From positions 3,403,123 through 3,467,122 of the forward strand of contig NC_063070.1 of assembly GCF_022605165.1 (NCBI RefSeq): a stretch of 64,000 nucleotides of DNA. Reading direction: 5' to 3'. The notes below the pieces were generated by a model. It was given only the letters and a program-made list of their open reading frames with translations, did not search any database and was not told where the DNA came from. Position numbers and translations under genes: made by a program. Shown here in pieces: positions 53,001-63,846 of this stretch. The stretch's first letter is position 1, and each line of letters starts with the position of its first letter. The stretch comes from Purpureocillium takamizusanense. Its lineage: Eukaryota > Ascomycota > Sordariomycetes > Hypocreales > Ophiocordycipitaceae.

Positions 53001-56000
53001 TGCTCCGAGGCGACCACACCGGGTGAGTTCCAGTGGCGCAACGTGCTCAAGCCCAGCGAAATATCCTGGCTTAGGGGGCACATGCTTCAGGGGCAGATCG
53101 TGTTCCCAGCCACGGGATACGTCAGCATGGCGGTCGAGGCTGTGCGGGCCCTGGTCCTCGACTCCAACTCCAACGCTGCGATTCGGATCATCAAGCTGAC
53201 TGACATTGAGATTCCCCGCGCCCTCACCTTTGACGACGACGACTCATGCGTCGAGACGATCTTTAGCGTCTCGTCAGTCATCATCGGTGATAGTTCCGTA
53301 TCCGCGGACTGGGCTTGCTACTCAGTGCCTGAGGGCAGTGGCAGCGCCATTTTGAGCGCAAAAGGGCACGTATCTGGCGACTTATTCCCAGCCGTGCCTG
53401 ATGCGCTCCCCACCGCAAGCGAAAGCGCCTACAACCTCGTCGATATCGGGGAAGAAACCTTCTATAAGAACTTGACAAGCGTCGGCTATGGCTACTCTCC
53501 ACCGTTCCAGGGGCTCTCGAAAATCTGTCGCAGGCCCAGGTACAGCATCGGCACTCTAGTAGATCAGTCGGGCTCGGCCTGGGATGACAAGCTCGTCCTT
53601 CACCCAGGCATGCTAGACACGGCTCTACAATCCATCTTTGCCGCGTGGTCGTTCCCCGGCGACACCCACCTGTGGTCGCTGCGCGTCCCGGTCTCCATCG
53701 CTGCGATAACTATCAACCCTTACTTCACTCCGCTTGGTAGTGGCGGCAAGCAACAGTCTATGCGTTATCAGTCCTTTATCCGGGCTCTAGAGCCGCTTCA
53801 GGTGGTTGGTGACGTCCACCTGCAGACGGAGAACGGCTGTTGCACCGTACTCCAGTTCGAGGGCGCCACATTGGTGCCGTTTTCTCGGGCGACTGCTAAA
53901 GACGACGTCGCCATTTTCTCACACTTCAAGCACAAGGTCGCTTCGCCGGATGCCTCGCTGGCAGTTGTGGAAGATGCCCTGCCGAGAGCCTTGGTCCAGC
54001 TGTATAAGGACGTGGAGCGCGTTGCGTACTGGTTCGTACGAAGCGTCTCGCTCGCCATCCCCATTGGGGAGCGACACGACCTGCTGCTTCACTTTCAACA
54101 CTATTGCCGATGGTGCGATCATATCGTGGACATGGTGACCCGCAGAGTGCATCCCAAGGTCCCCACGGAGGCCAACGCCGACACTCGACAGCATGTTAAC
54201 GACATCCTCGCCCAGTATCCAGAGCGCAAGGACGTTCAGTTTGTGCGTGTCGTCGGCGAGAACCTGGTCCCCGTAATCCGGTCGGGCACGACTATGCTGC
54301 AGCACATGAACCAAGATGAACTCCTCTTCGCCTTCTACGAAGAAGGGTCCATATGCTCTGGCCCGTCGCAAAGCTGGCTGGCGCGCATCGTTGCACAAGT
54401 ATCCAACCGTTTCCCCGGGCTCAACGTCTTCGAGGTCGGCGCCGGAACGGGCGCCACGACCAAACCCGTGCTGCGGGAGCTTGGCGACTCGTACGGCTCC
54501 TACACGTTTACCGACATCTCGAGTGGCTTCTTCATCGCCGCCGAGAAGCTTTTCGCCCAGGATGCGAGTCGCATGGTCTTTCAGACGTTCAACATGGAGC
54601 ATGGACCCCGGGAGCAGGGATTTACGGAGTGTTCATACGACGTCGTTGTTGCTGTCAACGTGCTCCACGTCTCAGCTGACCTCGAGTCGTCGCTTTCGAA
54701 CATCCGTCGGCTCCTGAAGCCAGGAGGGTTCCTGGTTGTTGGCGAGTTCACTTCGACAAACTGGCTGTTCAGTGGTATGACGGTCGGCACCCTGCCTGGC
54801 TGGTGGATCGGAGCCGAAGCAGGTCGCTCCTGGGGTCCGCTGCTCACGCTCAGCGGCTGGGACACTGTTCTCCGGAAATCAGGCTTTGGGGGCATCGACA
54901 CCGTGACTCCCGACTTCAACGGGACGCTGCCCATGAACGTGTTTGTATCCCAAGCCGTCAACGACCAGATCAGCCTGCTTCGCGAGCCCCTCGTATCCAA
55001 GGAGCGGCCCCCCGGCGTGCGAGCCGATGGACTGGCCATCATTGGCGGGAGCACCTGGTCCGTCCATAAGCTTGGGCGCGAGGTTGTGGACATCCTGTCG
55101 CATCGTTACCATGACAGTCATGTTTTCGTCACAATGGAGGACTTTGTGTCGTCGAGCCTGACGCGCGAGCACGCCGAGAGCACCACCGTCCTCGTCCTCA
55201 CTGACCTTGATAGGCCGTACCTGAAGGACATCACGGCTAACGGCTTTGAGGCGCTCAAGAGGCTCTGGGCCGCAGCTGGGACTCTTGTCTGGGTCACGCG
55301 CGGCTCACGAGATGGCACCGCGCCCTACGGCCGCATGATGGGCGGCATCCTCCGTACTATCAAGACAGAGTACCCAAACCTCAACCCTCAAATGTTCGAC
55401 CTTGAGGTCTCCCCCACGGGGAGCCAGCGCGAGACGGCGACGATACTTGCCGAGAACTTGCTACGGCAGCATGCCCTTGGCAGCTGGCGCCCCAGCACTG
55501 GCTCGTTGTTGTGGACGCTGGAGCCAGAGGTCTTCCTTAGCAACGGCCGGCAGCTCATATCCAGGCTGCTACCGGACATGGACAAGAACGAGCGCTACAA
55601 TGCCTTAAGGCGAAGCGTGCTCACCACAGCCAGGCCGGTCACCGACTCCCTGCAGCTCTTGGGAGTCGGCAATGGGCCAGACCGTCGGCTCGAGCTATAC
55701 AAGGTCTCGCCACTGACGCTGGCCAACGTTCCGGGAGACAACCCCCGCACCGTCAAGGTTTTATGGTCGTCACTCCAGAGCGTGGCAGTTGGTTCAGTCG
55801 GCTTCTTGAGGATATGTGCGGGATTCGATATGAAATCAGGGGAGACGGTCCTCGCCCTCACTAGTTCGACCGAATCGCCAGCAACTGTTCCCGCTGCATG
55901 GAGTATTCCGCTAGCCAAGCTCCCGACTGCTTCAAACATGGTGTCCGTGGCCGCCAGTATTCTCGCCCACAGCATCATTTCTCGGACTCCCGAAGCGACC

Positions 56001-57869
56001 ACTCTACTGGTCCATGAACCAGACATCGCCCTGCAGAGAGCCATACAGGTCAAAGCCGAGGCCAAGAACGTCCACGTCGTCTTCACCACCATCGAGCCGC
56101 AGCGGGAGCAGGGCAGCCAAGCATCAGTCTTTGTGCACCCCAACATCTCGCTGCACGCCATTCGGTCTGTTGTCCCCACTTCAACTGCCGTCTTTGTCCA
56201 CTTCTCCCGCGGCACCAGGTCTGATGCCGCCCGAGACTCCATCATAAGAGTGCTTCCACCGGCGTGCCTTCGACTAGGCGAGGAGACTGTCGTGAGCCAC
56301 CAGGTCAAAACGTTTGGTGCATTTTCTCCAGCCACAGATCTTGCTTTCTTATTGCAGACAGCCTGGGAAGATGCGTCGGGAGCATCGACTCGTACTAAGG
56401 CTCGGGCCATTACACTCGATGACGCATCGCGCCACACCGCCGTGGGCGAACCCTTGGCCGTGGTCGATTGGATGGCCACCGATACCGTTACCGCAAAAGT
56501 GCAGCCCATTAACACGGGAACACTGTTCCAAAGCGACAAGACATACCTCTTCGTCGGCATGGCCGGAGAGCTGGGCCAGTCCATCGCAACCTGGATGATC
56601 TCGCACGGGGCGCGCTGCGTGGTTCTCACCAGCCGCACGCCCCAAGTCAACCCATCATTCGTCCACGACATGCATAGTCGATACGGTGCGGTTGTCAAGG
56701 CCCTGTCCCTGGATATCACGTCCCGAGATTCCCTCTGGTCCGTCCACAAGCACATTACGGGGTCGCTTCCCCCTATCGCAGGCGTCATCAATGGCGCCAT
56801 GATCCTCCAAGACGAACTCTTCGCCAACATGTCGCACTCGTCCTTCTCTCACGTCGCCGCGCCCAAGGTGCTCGGCACACAGCTTCTCGACGAGCTCTTC
56901 CACGACGCACCGCTCGACTTCTTCATCGTCACGTCGAGCCTGTCCACCGTAATCGGCTGGAGCGGCCAGAGCAATTACTCGGCCGCCAACGAGTTCATGA
57001 CGGCGCTCATCAGCCATCGGCGCGGGCGCGGCGTCGCCGGCTCCGCTGTCAACATCCCCGGCGTGCGTGGCGTCGGCTATGCGGCCAAGGAGGGTCACTT
57101 CGACTTTGACTACCTCCACTCCATCGGATATACGAGCATCAGCGAGGAGGACCTGCATGTGCTCTTTGCCGAGGCCATTGTCTCTGGTCGTCCAGGGCAG
57201 GATGTCGCCACGGAGCCACAGGTGGCCATGGGCGTCGGCTATGTTCCCGCAGACCTCGAAGTAAAGGACGTGCACAGGCGCGACGCCAAGTTTGGGTACT
57301 ATGTTTTACGGAAAGAAGTCACCAGCAGCGCCACACGAGCAACGAGCGGTGACAGCGCAGCCCGCGTGCCCCTCAAGGTGCAGCTCCAGGCCGCCAAGGG
57401 GCTCGACGAGACGTACGCAGTCATACGGGAGGCGTTTGTCGCGTACTTCCGTCGGATGCTGCGCATCCCCGAGGGGCACTTCGTTCAGGACACTGGGACG
57501 CTGGTGGAGCACGGCGTGGACTCGCTAGTCGCCGTGGACATTCGCTCGTGGTTCCTTAAGGAGCTAAGGGTGGACATCCCGACGCTCAAGATCCTCGGCG
57601 ACGGCAGTATCGCCGACCTCGTCAGCCTGGTAGTGCAGAAACTGCCCAACTCGGCGGGCGAGAAGGAGGCTCGGCATCAAGACGCTGCAGGGCCCCGCGT
57701 AAACACGGCTCGTGTGCTAGATTCTGAGCAGACTCGCGGCGCGACGGAACATTCGTCGCCGCTATCGGCGGGGAGCCCGATTTTTACCCCTCGAGAGGAC
57801 ATGCCCTTACTATCAGAGTATACGACCTCGCCGTCTGAGAGCGTCTATGGGGAAAAGAAGGACGGTTAA
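50051..57869 (+). CDS. Highly reducing polyketide synthase (KS-AT-DH-cMT-KR-ACP)
   Basis: Three exons (50051-50691, 50738-51388, 51443-57869) splice to 2572 residues. The KS has its Cys in DTACSSSL (about 175), HGTGT (about 323) and GHTEGT (about 365). The AT has GQGAQW (about 552) and [11 protein letters not shown] (about 645). The DH has the HxxxGxxxxP motif in [12 protein letters not shown] (about 972) and Asp in [10 protein letters not shown] (about 1150). The C-methyltransferase has [11 protein letters not shown] (about 1426) and VLHVSADL. Between it and the KR lies about 500 residues of structural KR and apparently degenerate ER. The KR has FVGMAGELG (about 2130) and Tyr in SNYSAANEF (about 2275); the ACP has HGVDSLVA (about 2453). 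All active residues I can see are intact except ER. There is no thioesterase or reductase, so release needs a partner. Product: a methylated, partly unsaturated chain. Confidence 0.93.
57264..57361 (+). repeat. PKS segment duplicated downstream, source copy
   Basis: These 98 bases code for the linker after the KR ([19 protein letters not shown]). They recur at 58357-58454 with three substitutions (95/98 identical by hand alignment). Confidence 0.92.
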
Positions 57870-58200
57870 TAGGTATCTAAATAGTAAGAGGTATATATTA
57901 TATTAGTAAACGAAGGCAGAAAAGGGGATTTAGAGTTTACTAAGGGGAAGACGGCTAAAGGGATAGCTAAGTTTAAAAGGGGTAATATAGATAAAACTAA
58001 AAGGATAGCTATAAAACGGAGAATATTAGCTCTAGTTAAGTTAAGGTTTATTATACCTCTTTAGTTATAGCTAATAATACTTCTTCTTTTACCTTAAATC
58101 CTTGTACTATATATAAGGGAACGTAAGGCAATCCTTACCTTATATATTATAGCTATAATAGGGCCGGTGCTATATAATAGGAGCCGGTCGGGTTAGACGT
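57870..58200. repeat. AT-rich RIP-like block downstream of the PKS
   Basis: Abrupt change to TA-rich sequence a few bases after the PKS stop codon. It contains repeat R1 copy 2 at 58161-58194, so the 3' flank of the PKS is a transposon remnant. Confidence 0.75.
58161..58194 (+). repeat. Dispersed repeat R1, copy 2
   Basis: Matches 25401-25434 with two transition differences. It marks the right-hand edge of the AT-rich block, after which base composition returns to normal. Confidence 0.75.
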
Positions 58201-58356
58201 ACACTACTTAACATCACGAGGCTCCCTAGCACCACCCAAGACTGGGCTTGAGCTCTGCTTCAGTATTCCACTTTTGCGCTCTCCGGCTTGTTCGAGGCTG
58301 CGTTCTTCATAGTCGAGCTAGAACGACTCGTGTATTGCTCCGGAAAGTCGAATCCT

Positions 58357-58454
58357 AAGGACGTGCACGGGCGCGACGCCAAGTTTGGGTACTATGTTTT
58401 ACGGAAAGAAGTCACCAGCAGCGCCGTACGAGCAACGAGCGGTGACAGCGCAGC
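58357..58454 (+). repeat. Duplicated fragment of the PKS gene
   Basis: A 98-base near-copy of 57264-57361, 1,093 bases downstream in the same orientation and still in frame within a short ORF (58288-58677). The three differences are two A to G and one C to T, not a RIP pattern. Homology stops abruptly on both sides, as at a recombination or gene-conversion junction. Confidence 0.92.
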
Positions 58455-58598
58455 ACTGGAATTGGAGTCTATTTGGCCGGATCAGACCGGTTCATTACAG
58501 CCCTCCATGATCTATCTGCCGTCATCTCCAGCCCTATCGACGCCTGCATCGCTGCAGGCTTGGGAAACTGTTGAACTACTTACATTATGTATTAATGA

Positions 58599-59924
58599 CT
58601 GTCCCCGGTTCACTATTGGTTCACCGCTGACATTTATGGATCTGAAGATGATGCGGAACTTTGTGTCCTCCCCCTAACGTACGACTATGTCGCGAATCCA
58701 CTGCGTCGCGTTTCACGAGGGCCAGACCACTCGGATCATGCCGTCATTGCATTTACCGTACAGTATCTCAGTCGTATGAAAGATTCTCGCGCAGACGACG
58801 GTGCAGCGAAGAAGGTCATGGCGTACAAACACTCTGCTTCACAGCTGTGCACCTTGGCGCTGTCGACAGCGACGCCGCTGCCGAACGAGCACGTAATCGA
58901 CACGACAGTCGTTCTTTTCAACTTGGACGTGAGTACACGCAAGATTCTTCAATGTCGTGCATCTCCAACGTTTAACGCAAGATACAGTCTTTTACGGCTG
59001 CTGCGGGTCCATGGAACGAGCGCCTGACCACTGCACTGCAAAGAATTGAATATATGGGTGGCATAGACGCTTTCCCAATATCGCCGCGCTTACATGCGCA
59101 GCTCACCATGTTTGTCTGGTAAGCCGATGCCTCATGGATGCCTTCACCTGCCGGCCCCGACTTGTCGCCGCGTCCGACTTGTCGCCGCGTTTGCTCACAT
59201 GAACTTCAGGTGGGACTGCAACATATCCCTATTTACTAGGTCCGGGCTCGTCTTTCCGGAGCGGTACCACGACTTCGTGCTCTCGAACGATAATGACGAG
59301 GGCTCTAACATCTTCGCACTGTCCGGAGTGCCGAAAGAAGTATTCGGGTACTTTCGCGAGCTGGCAGAGCTGGCCAGCGAGAAGGAGCTGATTTCCAAGA
59401 TGAAGCATGCAAAACTCGACGACCAGAGGGTGCTGGAGCTTGAGCGATGTATCCGAAACCTGACGCACCCTCCTCTCGGCGATGCCGATAGCGAAGAGAA
59501 GGTTCATACTTGGCACGACTACTACAACGGTACAAACGCGTGGAAACACGGTCTGCTGCTTTACATTGCCCGCGTTCTCAAGTGGGACAGGATAGGGGAG
59601 CCCAATCGTCAGGAAATCACGTCGCTGTCCAGGCTGGTCCTCGACAGCGTGCGGTGCTGCAGGGCAGACTCAAATTACCGCAAACAGTTCCTGCACCCCG
59701 TCTTTCTAGCCGGCGCAGAGTCGACAGATTCATATTCGAGACAGTTTGTCGCGGACTATTTCGAAAAGTGGTACCAGAGGGATGGGTACGCCATGTTCAA
59801 GGACGCGTTGGTTCTCTTGCGGGAAATATGGCAGCGACGAGATGAAAGTAACGACGCGAGGATATGGTGGGGGAGCGTGGTTGGGGAGCGGCCCTTGGGT
59901 GCGTCTCAATTTTTGCTCGGCTAA
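58599..59924 (+). pseudogene. N-terminally truncated fungal transcription factor (Fungal_trans_2-like)
   Basis: The C-terminal two-thirds of a Zn2Cys6-type regulator. The frame VLPLTYDYVANPLRRVSRGP, HAVIAFTVQYLSRM and DTTVVLFNLD splices across 58929-58987 into SFTAAAGPWNERL and TALQRIEYMGGIDAFP. It then splices across 59119-59209 into MFVWWDCNISLFTRSGLVFPERY, a pattern typical of PF11951 proteins. Both introns keep GT-AG ends and frame. No Zn2Cys6 cluster is found upstream; instead the sequence runs into the 98-base PKS fragment and then AT-rich repeat. I therefore call it truncated. A short transcript from an internal start, such as the ATG in SRMKDSR, remains possible. Confidence 0.65.
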
Positions 59925-60065
59925 CGACGTGATACTAGCTTGTAATGTTAAGTGCGTAGCTAACGATAGTGGTTTCATTATAATACTCAATCCGTTATAT
60001 AACTTAGACGATAGCTAGAAACAAGGGCCCTATATACAACTGTTCTCTATGACTCTGACGACTCT

Positions 60066-61983
60066 TTATCCGCTAGCATTAGCCTTGGCCACCTCTATAG
60101 CTCTTAGCGCTGCGTTCTTCTTTACTTTTATAGCAGCTTCCTCTTCCTTGACCTTCTTGGCCTCTTCGGCGCCGAAAGCCTTGCGCCATTCTTGCGCCTT
60201 CTCCGGATTGATGGGCCGGAACAAGTGTTCTGCCTTGCCAATTTTGTGACCGGACTTAATGGAATCCGCGCTCCAGCGATCCGGGATCGGAAGCGGGTCC
60301 GCGCAGAGCTGCTTGTTGATGGAGCTTGCCGTGTCGGGCATATACGGAGCAAGAAGGGCGGCAAGGAGGTGCACGAGATTGACGGCGAGACCGATAACAG
60401 CCGCGCACTTGGAGGGCTCAATCTTGAAAAGGTTGCTGTCCAGCTTGTTCGACTGAAGGAAGCTGTTACCCTGTTGGGAAATGGCGAGGACGGTGGACAA
60501 GCCGGAGCGCAGTTTAACAGCGTCGAGCTCCTGGATATATCGCGTAAGGAGCTTGACGATGTCGTCTCTGAAGACGTCGAAGGAGGCCTCGTGGTACTCG
60601 GTCCAGTCTGGCACGATGCTGTCGTAATTCCGAGAATTGACGAACTTCAGAACACGGCTGACGAAGTTGCCGAGGTTCTTGAGCAGTAGGTTGTTGTTGT
60701 CACTGATGAATGAGTCCCAAGTAAACTCGGTATCACCACTCTCCGGGCGATGGAAGGCTAGAAAAAAGCGCCAGACATCAGAAGCAACCCCGGTCTTCTG
60801 GGCCGAATCCCCAAACACGCCAATGCCTCGGGACTTAGAAAACTTGCCACCTTCGTATGTGAGGTATTCCGTCGCAGAGAGGTGATGAAGCTTCGTCCAG
60901 GTTTCTTTAGTACCGATTTGGGTAGCTGGGAAGATAATGGAATGAAAGACAACATTATCCTTTCCGATGAACTGGTACAGTTGGACGTCTTTGGGATTGC
61001 GCCACCACCTCTCCCACTGGTTAGTGTAGCATGCCGTGATGGAGATATAGCCAATGCAGGCGTCAAACCACGGATAAATGACCTTCTGCTCGTAGCCCGG
61101 CAGGGGGACTTTGGTTCCCCATCTCATGTCCCTCGTGATACTGCGTGGTTCCAAGCCTTCCTTCAACCAGGCCGAGGTGATGGCCTTGCCGTTATTAGAC
61201 CACTCGCCAACTGCATTGGATTCCTGGAAGAAGGCTTCGACTTCTGGTTGCAGCTTGTCTAGCTCGATGAAAACGTGGTTCGTCTCTTTGGTGATGGGCG
61301 CGGAACCGTCGACTTTGCACCGAGGCTCCTTGAGCTGGAGAGTGTCTAGAAGACGACCGCATAAGTCGCATTGGTCGCCACGGGCATCCGGATAGGCACA
61401 GGCCGGGCACTCGCCTTCGACGAAGCGATCTGCAAGGAACGAGTGGTGCGCCTCGCAGAATAGTTGTGTTGTTCGCCGCTCCTTCAAAAACTCGTTCTTA
61501 TTCAATTTGAGGAAGATGTCTTGGGTGATCTCCGTCTGAAGCTCAGTCGTGGTCCGACCGAAGATGTCAAAGCTGATGTTAAACCACTTGTATATGTCGG
61601 CATGGATAACACGGTATTTGTCACAGAGCTCCTTTGGTGTGCATGCCTCGACGAGAGCCCTTGCTTCGGTGGTCGTCCCATATTCGTCCGTCCCTGAATG
61701 CGCATCCGCGAGTCAGTCCTCTTGTTCTTTGTCATCGACGCTACATCCTGGCCAGAAAAGGAGACACAAATAGGGAGCTGCAAAACGACTTACCGCCAAT
61801 GTAGAGAGTATTGATACCGCGCCCCCTGCAATACCTCGCAAAGACATCCCCCGAGAGCACTGACCCGATGATGTTGCCAAGGTGGGGTATGTTGTTTACG
61901 TAGGGCAGGGCGCTAGTGACGAGGATGTTCCGCTTTCCTGGCTCGGGAAGAACGGGGCTGCCGTTGTGCAAATCTTCGGCCAT
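60066..61983 (-). CDS. Methionyl-tRNA synthetase, cytosolic eukaryotic type
   Basis: Two exons (61983-61794 and 61693-60066, 100-nt intron) encode 605 residues. Start at [14 protein letters not shown]; an upstream in-frame ATG at 62109 would add 42 residues of unclear character. Class I signatures are [20 protein letters not shown] (HIGH variant HLGN, about 25-44) and [14 protein letters not shown] (KFSKS). Zinc-type knuckles appear in [17 protein letters not shown]. The anticodon-binding helix has [18 protein letters not shown], and the tail is Lys/Glu-rich. All catalytic elements look intact. It attaches methionine to tRNA-Met in the cytosol. It is the last gene before the telomere, 2.2 kb from the HR-PKS end, an odd place for the sole copy of an essential gene. 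It may be an extra copy giving self-resistance. Confidence 0.93.
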
Positions 61984-62109
61984 GTTTGTGGAGCTCAGAC
62001 TCTGCGCCAAGGGGTAGACGGCGTCGTTGTGGTGGTGTTGCTCGTAGCTAATGGACTTTAGAATGGCAAGATCGGGAGGAAGAACAGTTTTATAGGAACT
62101 ATGACTCAC

Positions 62110-63846
62110 CGCTTTAAAGGCCGTAGCTAATGCATGCGCCTAGCCGCGAATTTAATAAGTATTGCTATTAATATAGCCGCGTTTAACTATTTATATAGCT
62201 ACCCCTACTACTTAAAATTTCCTAATTAATAAAATACTATATAACCCGCTACCTTAGCGTATTATTCCTAGTCGGGGCTAATACGTCTCTTTTAGCTATA
62301 TTAATAACGTAACCTACCCTTACTGCCTTTAATATTTTAATTACCTTATTAATATATATCTTACTATAATATTAAGCGCTTATATTATAGCTATATAATA
62401 AGAGAAAATAGACTTTAAGCCTTTTATTCTTATAGTTAAGCTTTATATAACTTTTTATAATATAATAAAGCTAAGTATTATAGTCTTAGTCGCTTAACTT
62501 AGCGTTATTTAACGCTACCTTTAGCGGCTATAACTAATAAGGCATTCCCCTAACTATATGCCTCCCCCTATCTATAAGTACTAACTATACCCCCGGCTAT
62601 AGCCCCTTAGGGCGCTAGCTAACGCCTAACTATTATAGTTAGGCTTCTTTATTTAAGTAAGTAAAATTATCTTATATAGTTATAAAAACGCTAAAAAAAA
62701 TAAGGGTAGGTTTAATAAAGGGTTAAGGTTATAATTAAATATACCCTAACTACTATTACGCCTAGCCCTCTTCGAAGAAAAAGAGTACCCCTATCGATCG
62801 TTCTAGGTACCCTTACGTATAAGCGGCGCGTAAGAGATAATATAGCGCTAGGCCCTTATATCGACGCTAATATAGTAAAAAGGGAGTTTAATAAAAAAGC
62901 TAATATCGATTAAAAAAGGGCTAATAAAGAAGGTAAGGTATTTTAAAGTAAAGAAAGGGCTATATTAAGGATAGGGTAATAATATAGAAATAAGGAAGAC
63001 TAATATATATCTTCGCTATTATATATAGGTTTAAATTATATATATATAATTATATCCTAATTTATTTATCTATCTATCTATCTATCTATAATTAAATATA
63101 AATAGGGGCTATTAATATTATAATCTTTATTAGGCCCTTTATTAAAGGTAAAATAAAGAGGTTATAAATAATATAGTATTTTATACTATAATATAGTTAA
63201 TTTAAGGTAAGTAACTCTTATTCTTTTTATTATACTTTCTTTATTCTTTATTAATATCTCTATTTTATATTAAAGAATATAAGACTATATATATTTATAT
63301 ATTTATATATTTATATTTATATATCTTTATATATATATATAAATCTTACCTTAACCTTATTACTCTATAATAAGCCTCGATATATTTATATATAATATTA
63401 ATTACTATATTATTATATATTATACTTATAGGATATACTTAATTATAAAGGCGATAAAATAGAGATAATATTTATAGGCTAACCTATATTATATATAAAG
63501 TAATAAACTAAAGATAACTATTAAATTACTATCGAGCTATAGCCTCTAGCCCTTAAAGGAGCTTTAATAATAGCGGCTAGAAAAGATATAGCTATATTAA
63601 ATAATTAACGGACTATATATATATATTAGGTATTATTATATATACGCTAATAAGTATAACTTCTATATAATATAGCTTATTATAATATATAATTATATAC
63701 TTAAGTATAGGAAGAAAGTATTATAATATAGAACGATAAGTAAGGCACTTTAATAGCTATATTACTTATAGATATACTTTATAGTAAAGGGCTTAATCGA
63801 TTACTTTATTATAAAAGCCGCGGTATTATTAGCGTTATTAGCTATT
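62110..63846. repeat. Gene-free AT-rich subtelomere
   Basis: About 1.7 kb of TA-rich sequence with no open frame of note, including a (TATC)n microsatellite near 63067-63090 and TATATA runs near 63290-63340. CpA and TpG are strongly depleted over most of it, indicating RIP of former repeats or a subtelomeric element. Confidence 0.85.

Noticed and set aside
55595..56830. Minus-strand frame of 411 codons inside the PKS
   Set aside because: Antisense of the PKS linker/KR region, with no recognisable domain.
61984..62109. Upstream MetRS start adding a 42-residue extension as a mitochondrial targeting signal
   Set aside because: The extension is not an Arg-rich amphipathic helix, contains acidic residues and a His run, and the internal ATG gives the usual cytosolic N-terminus.
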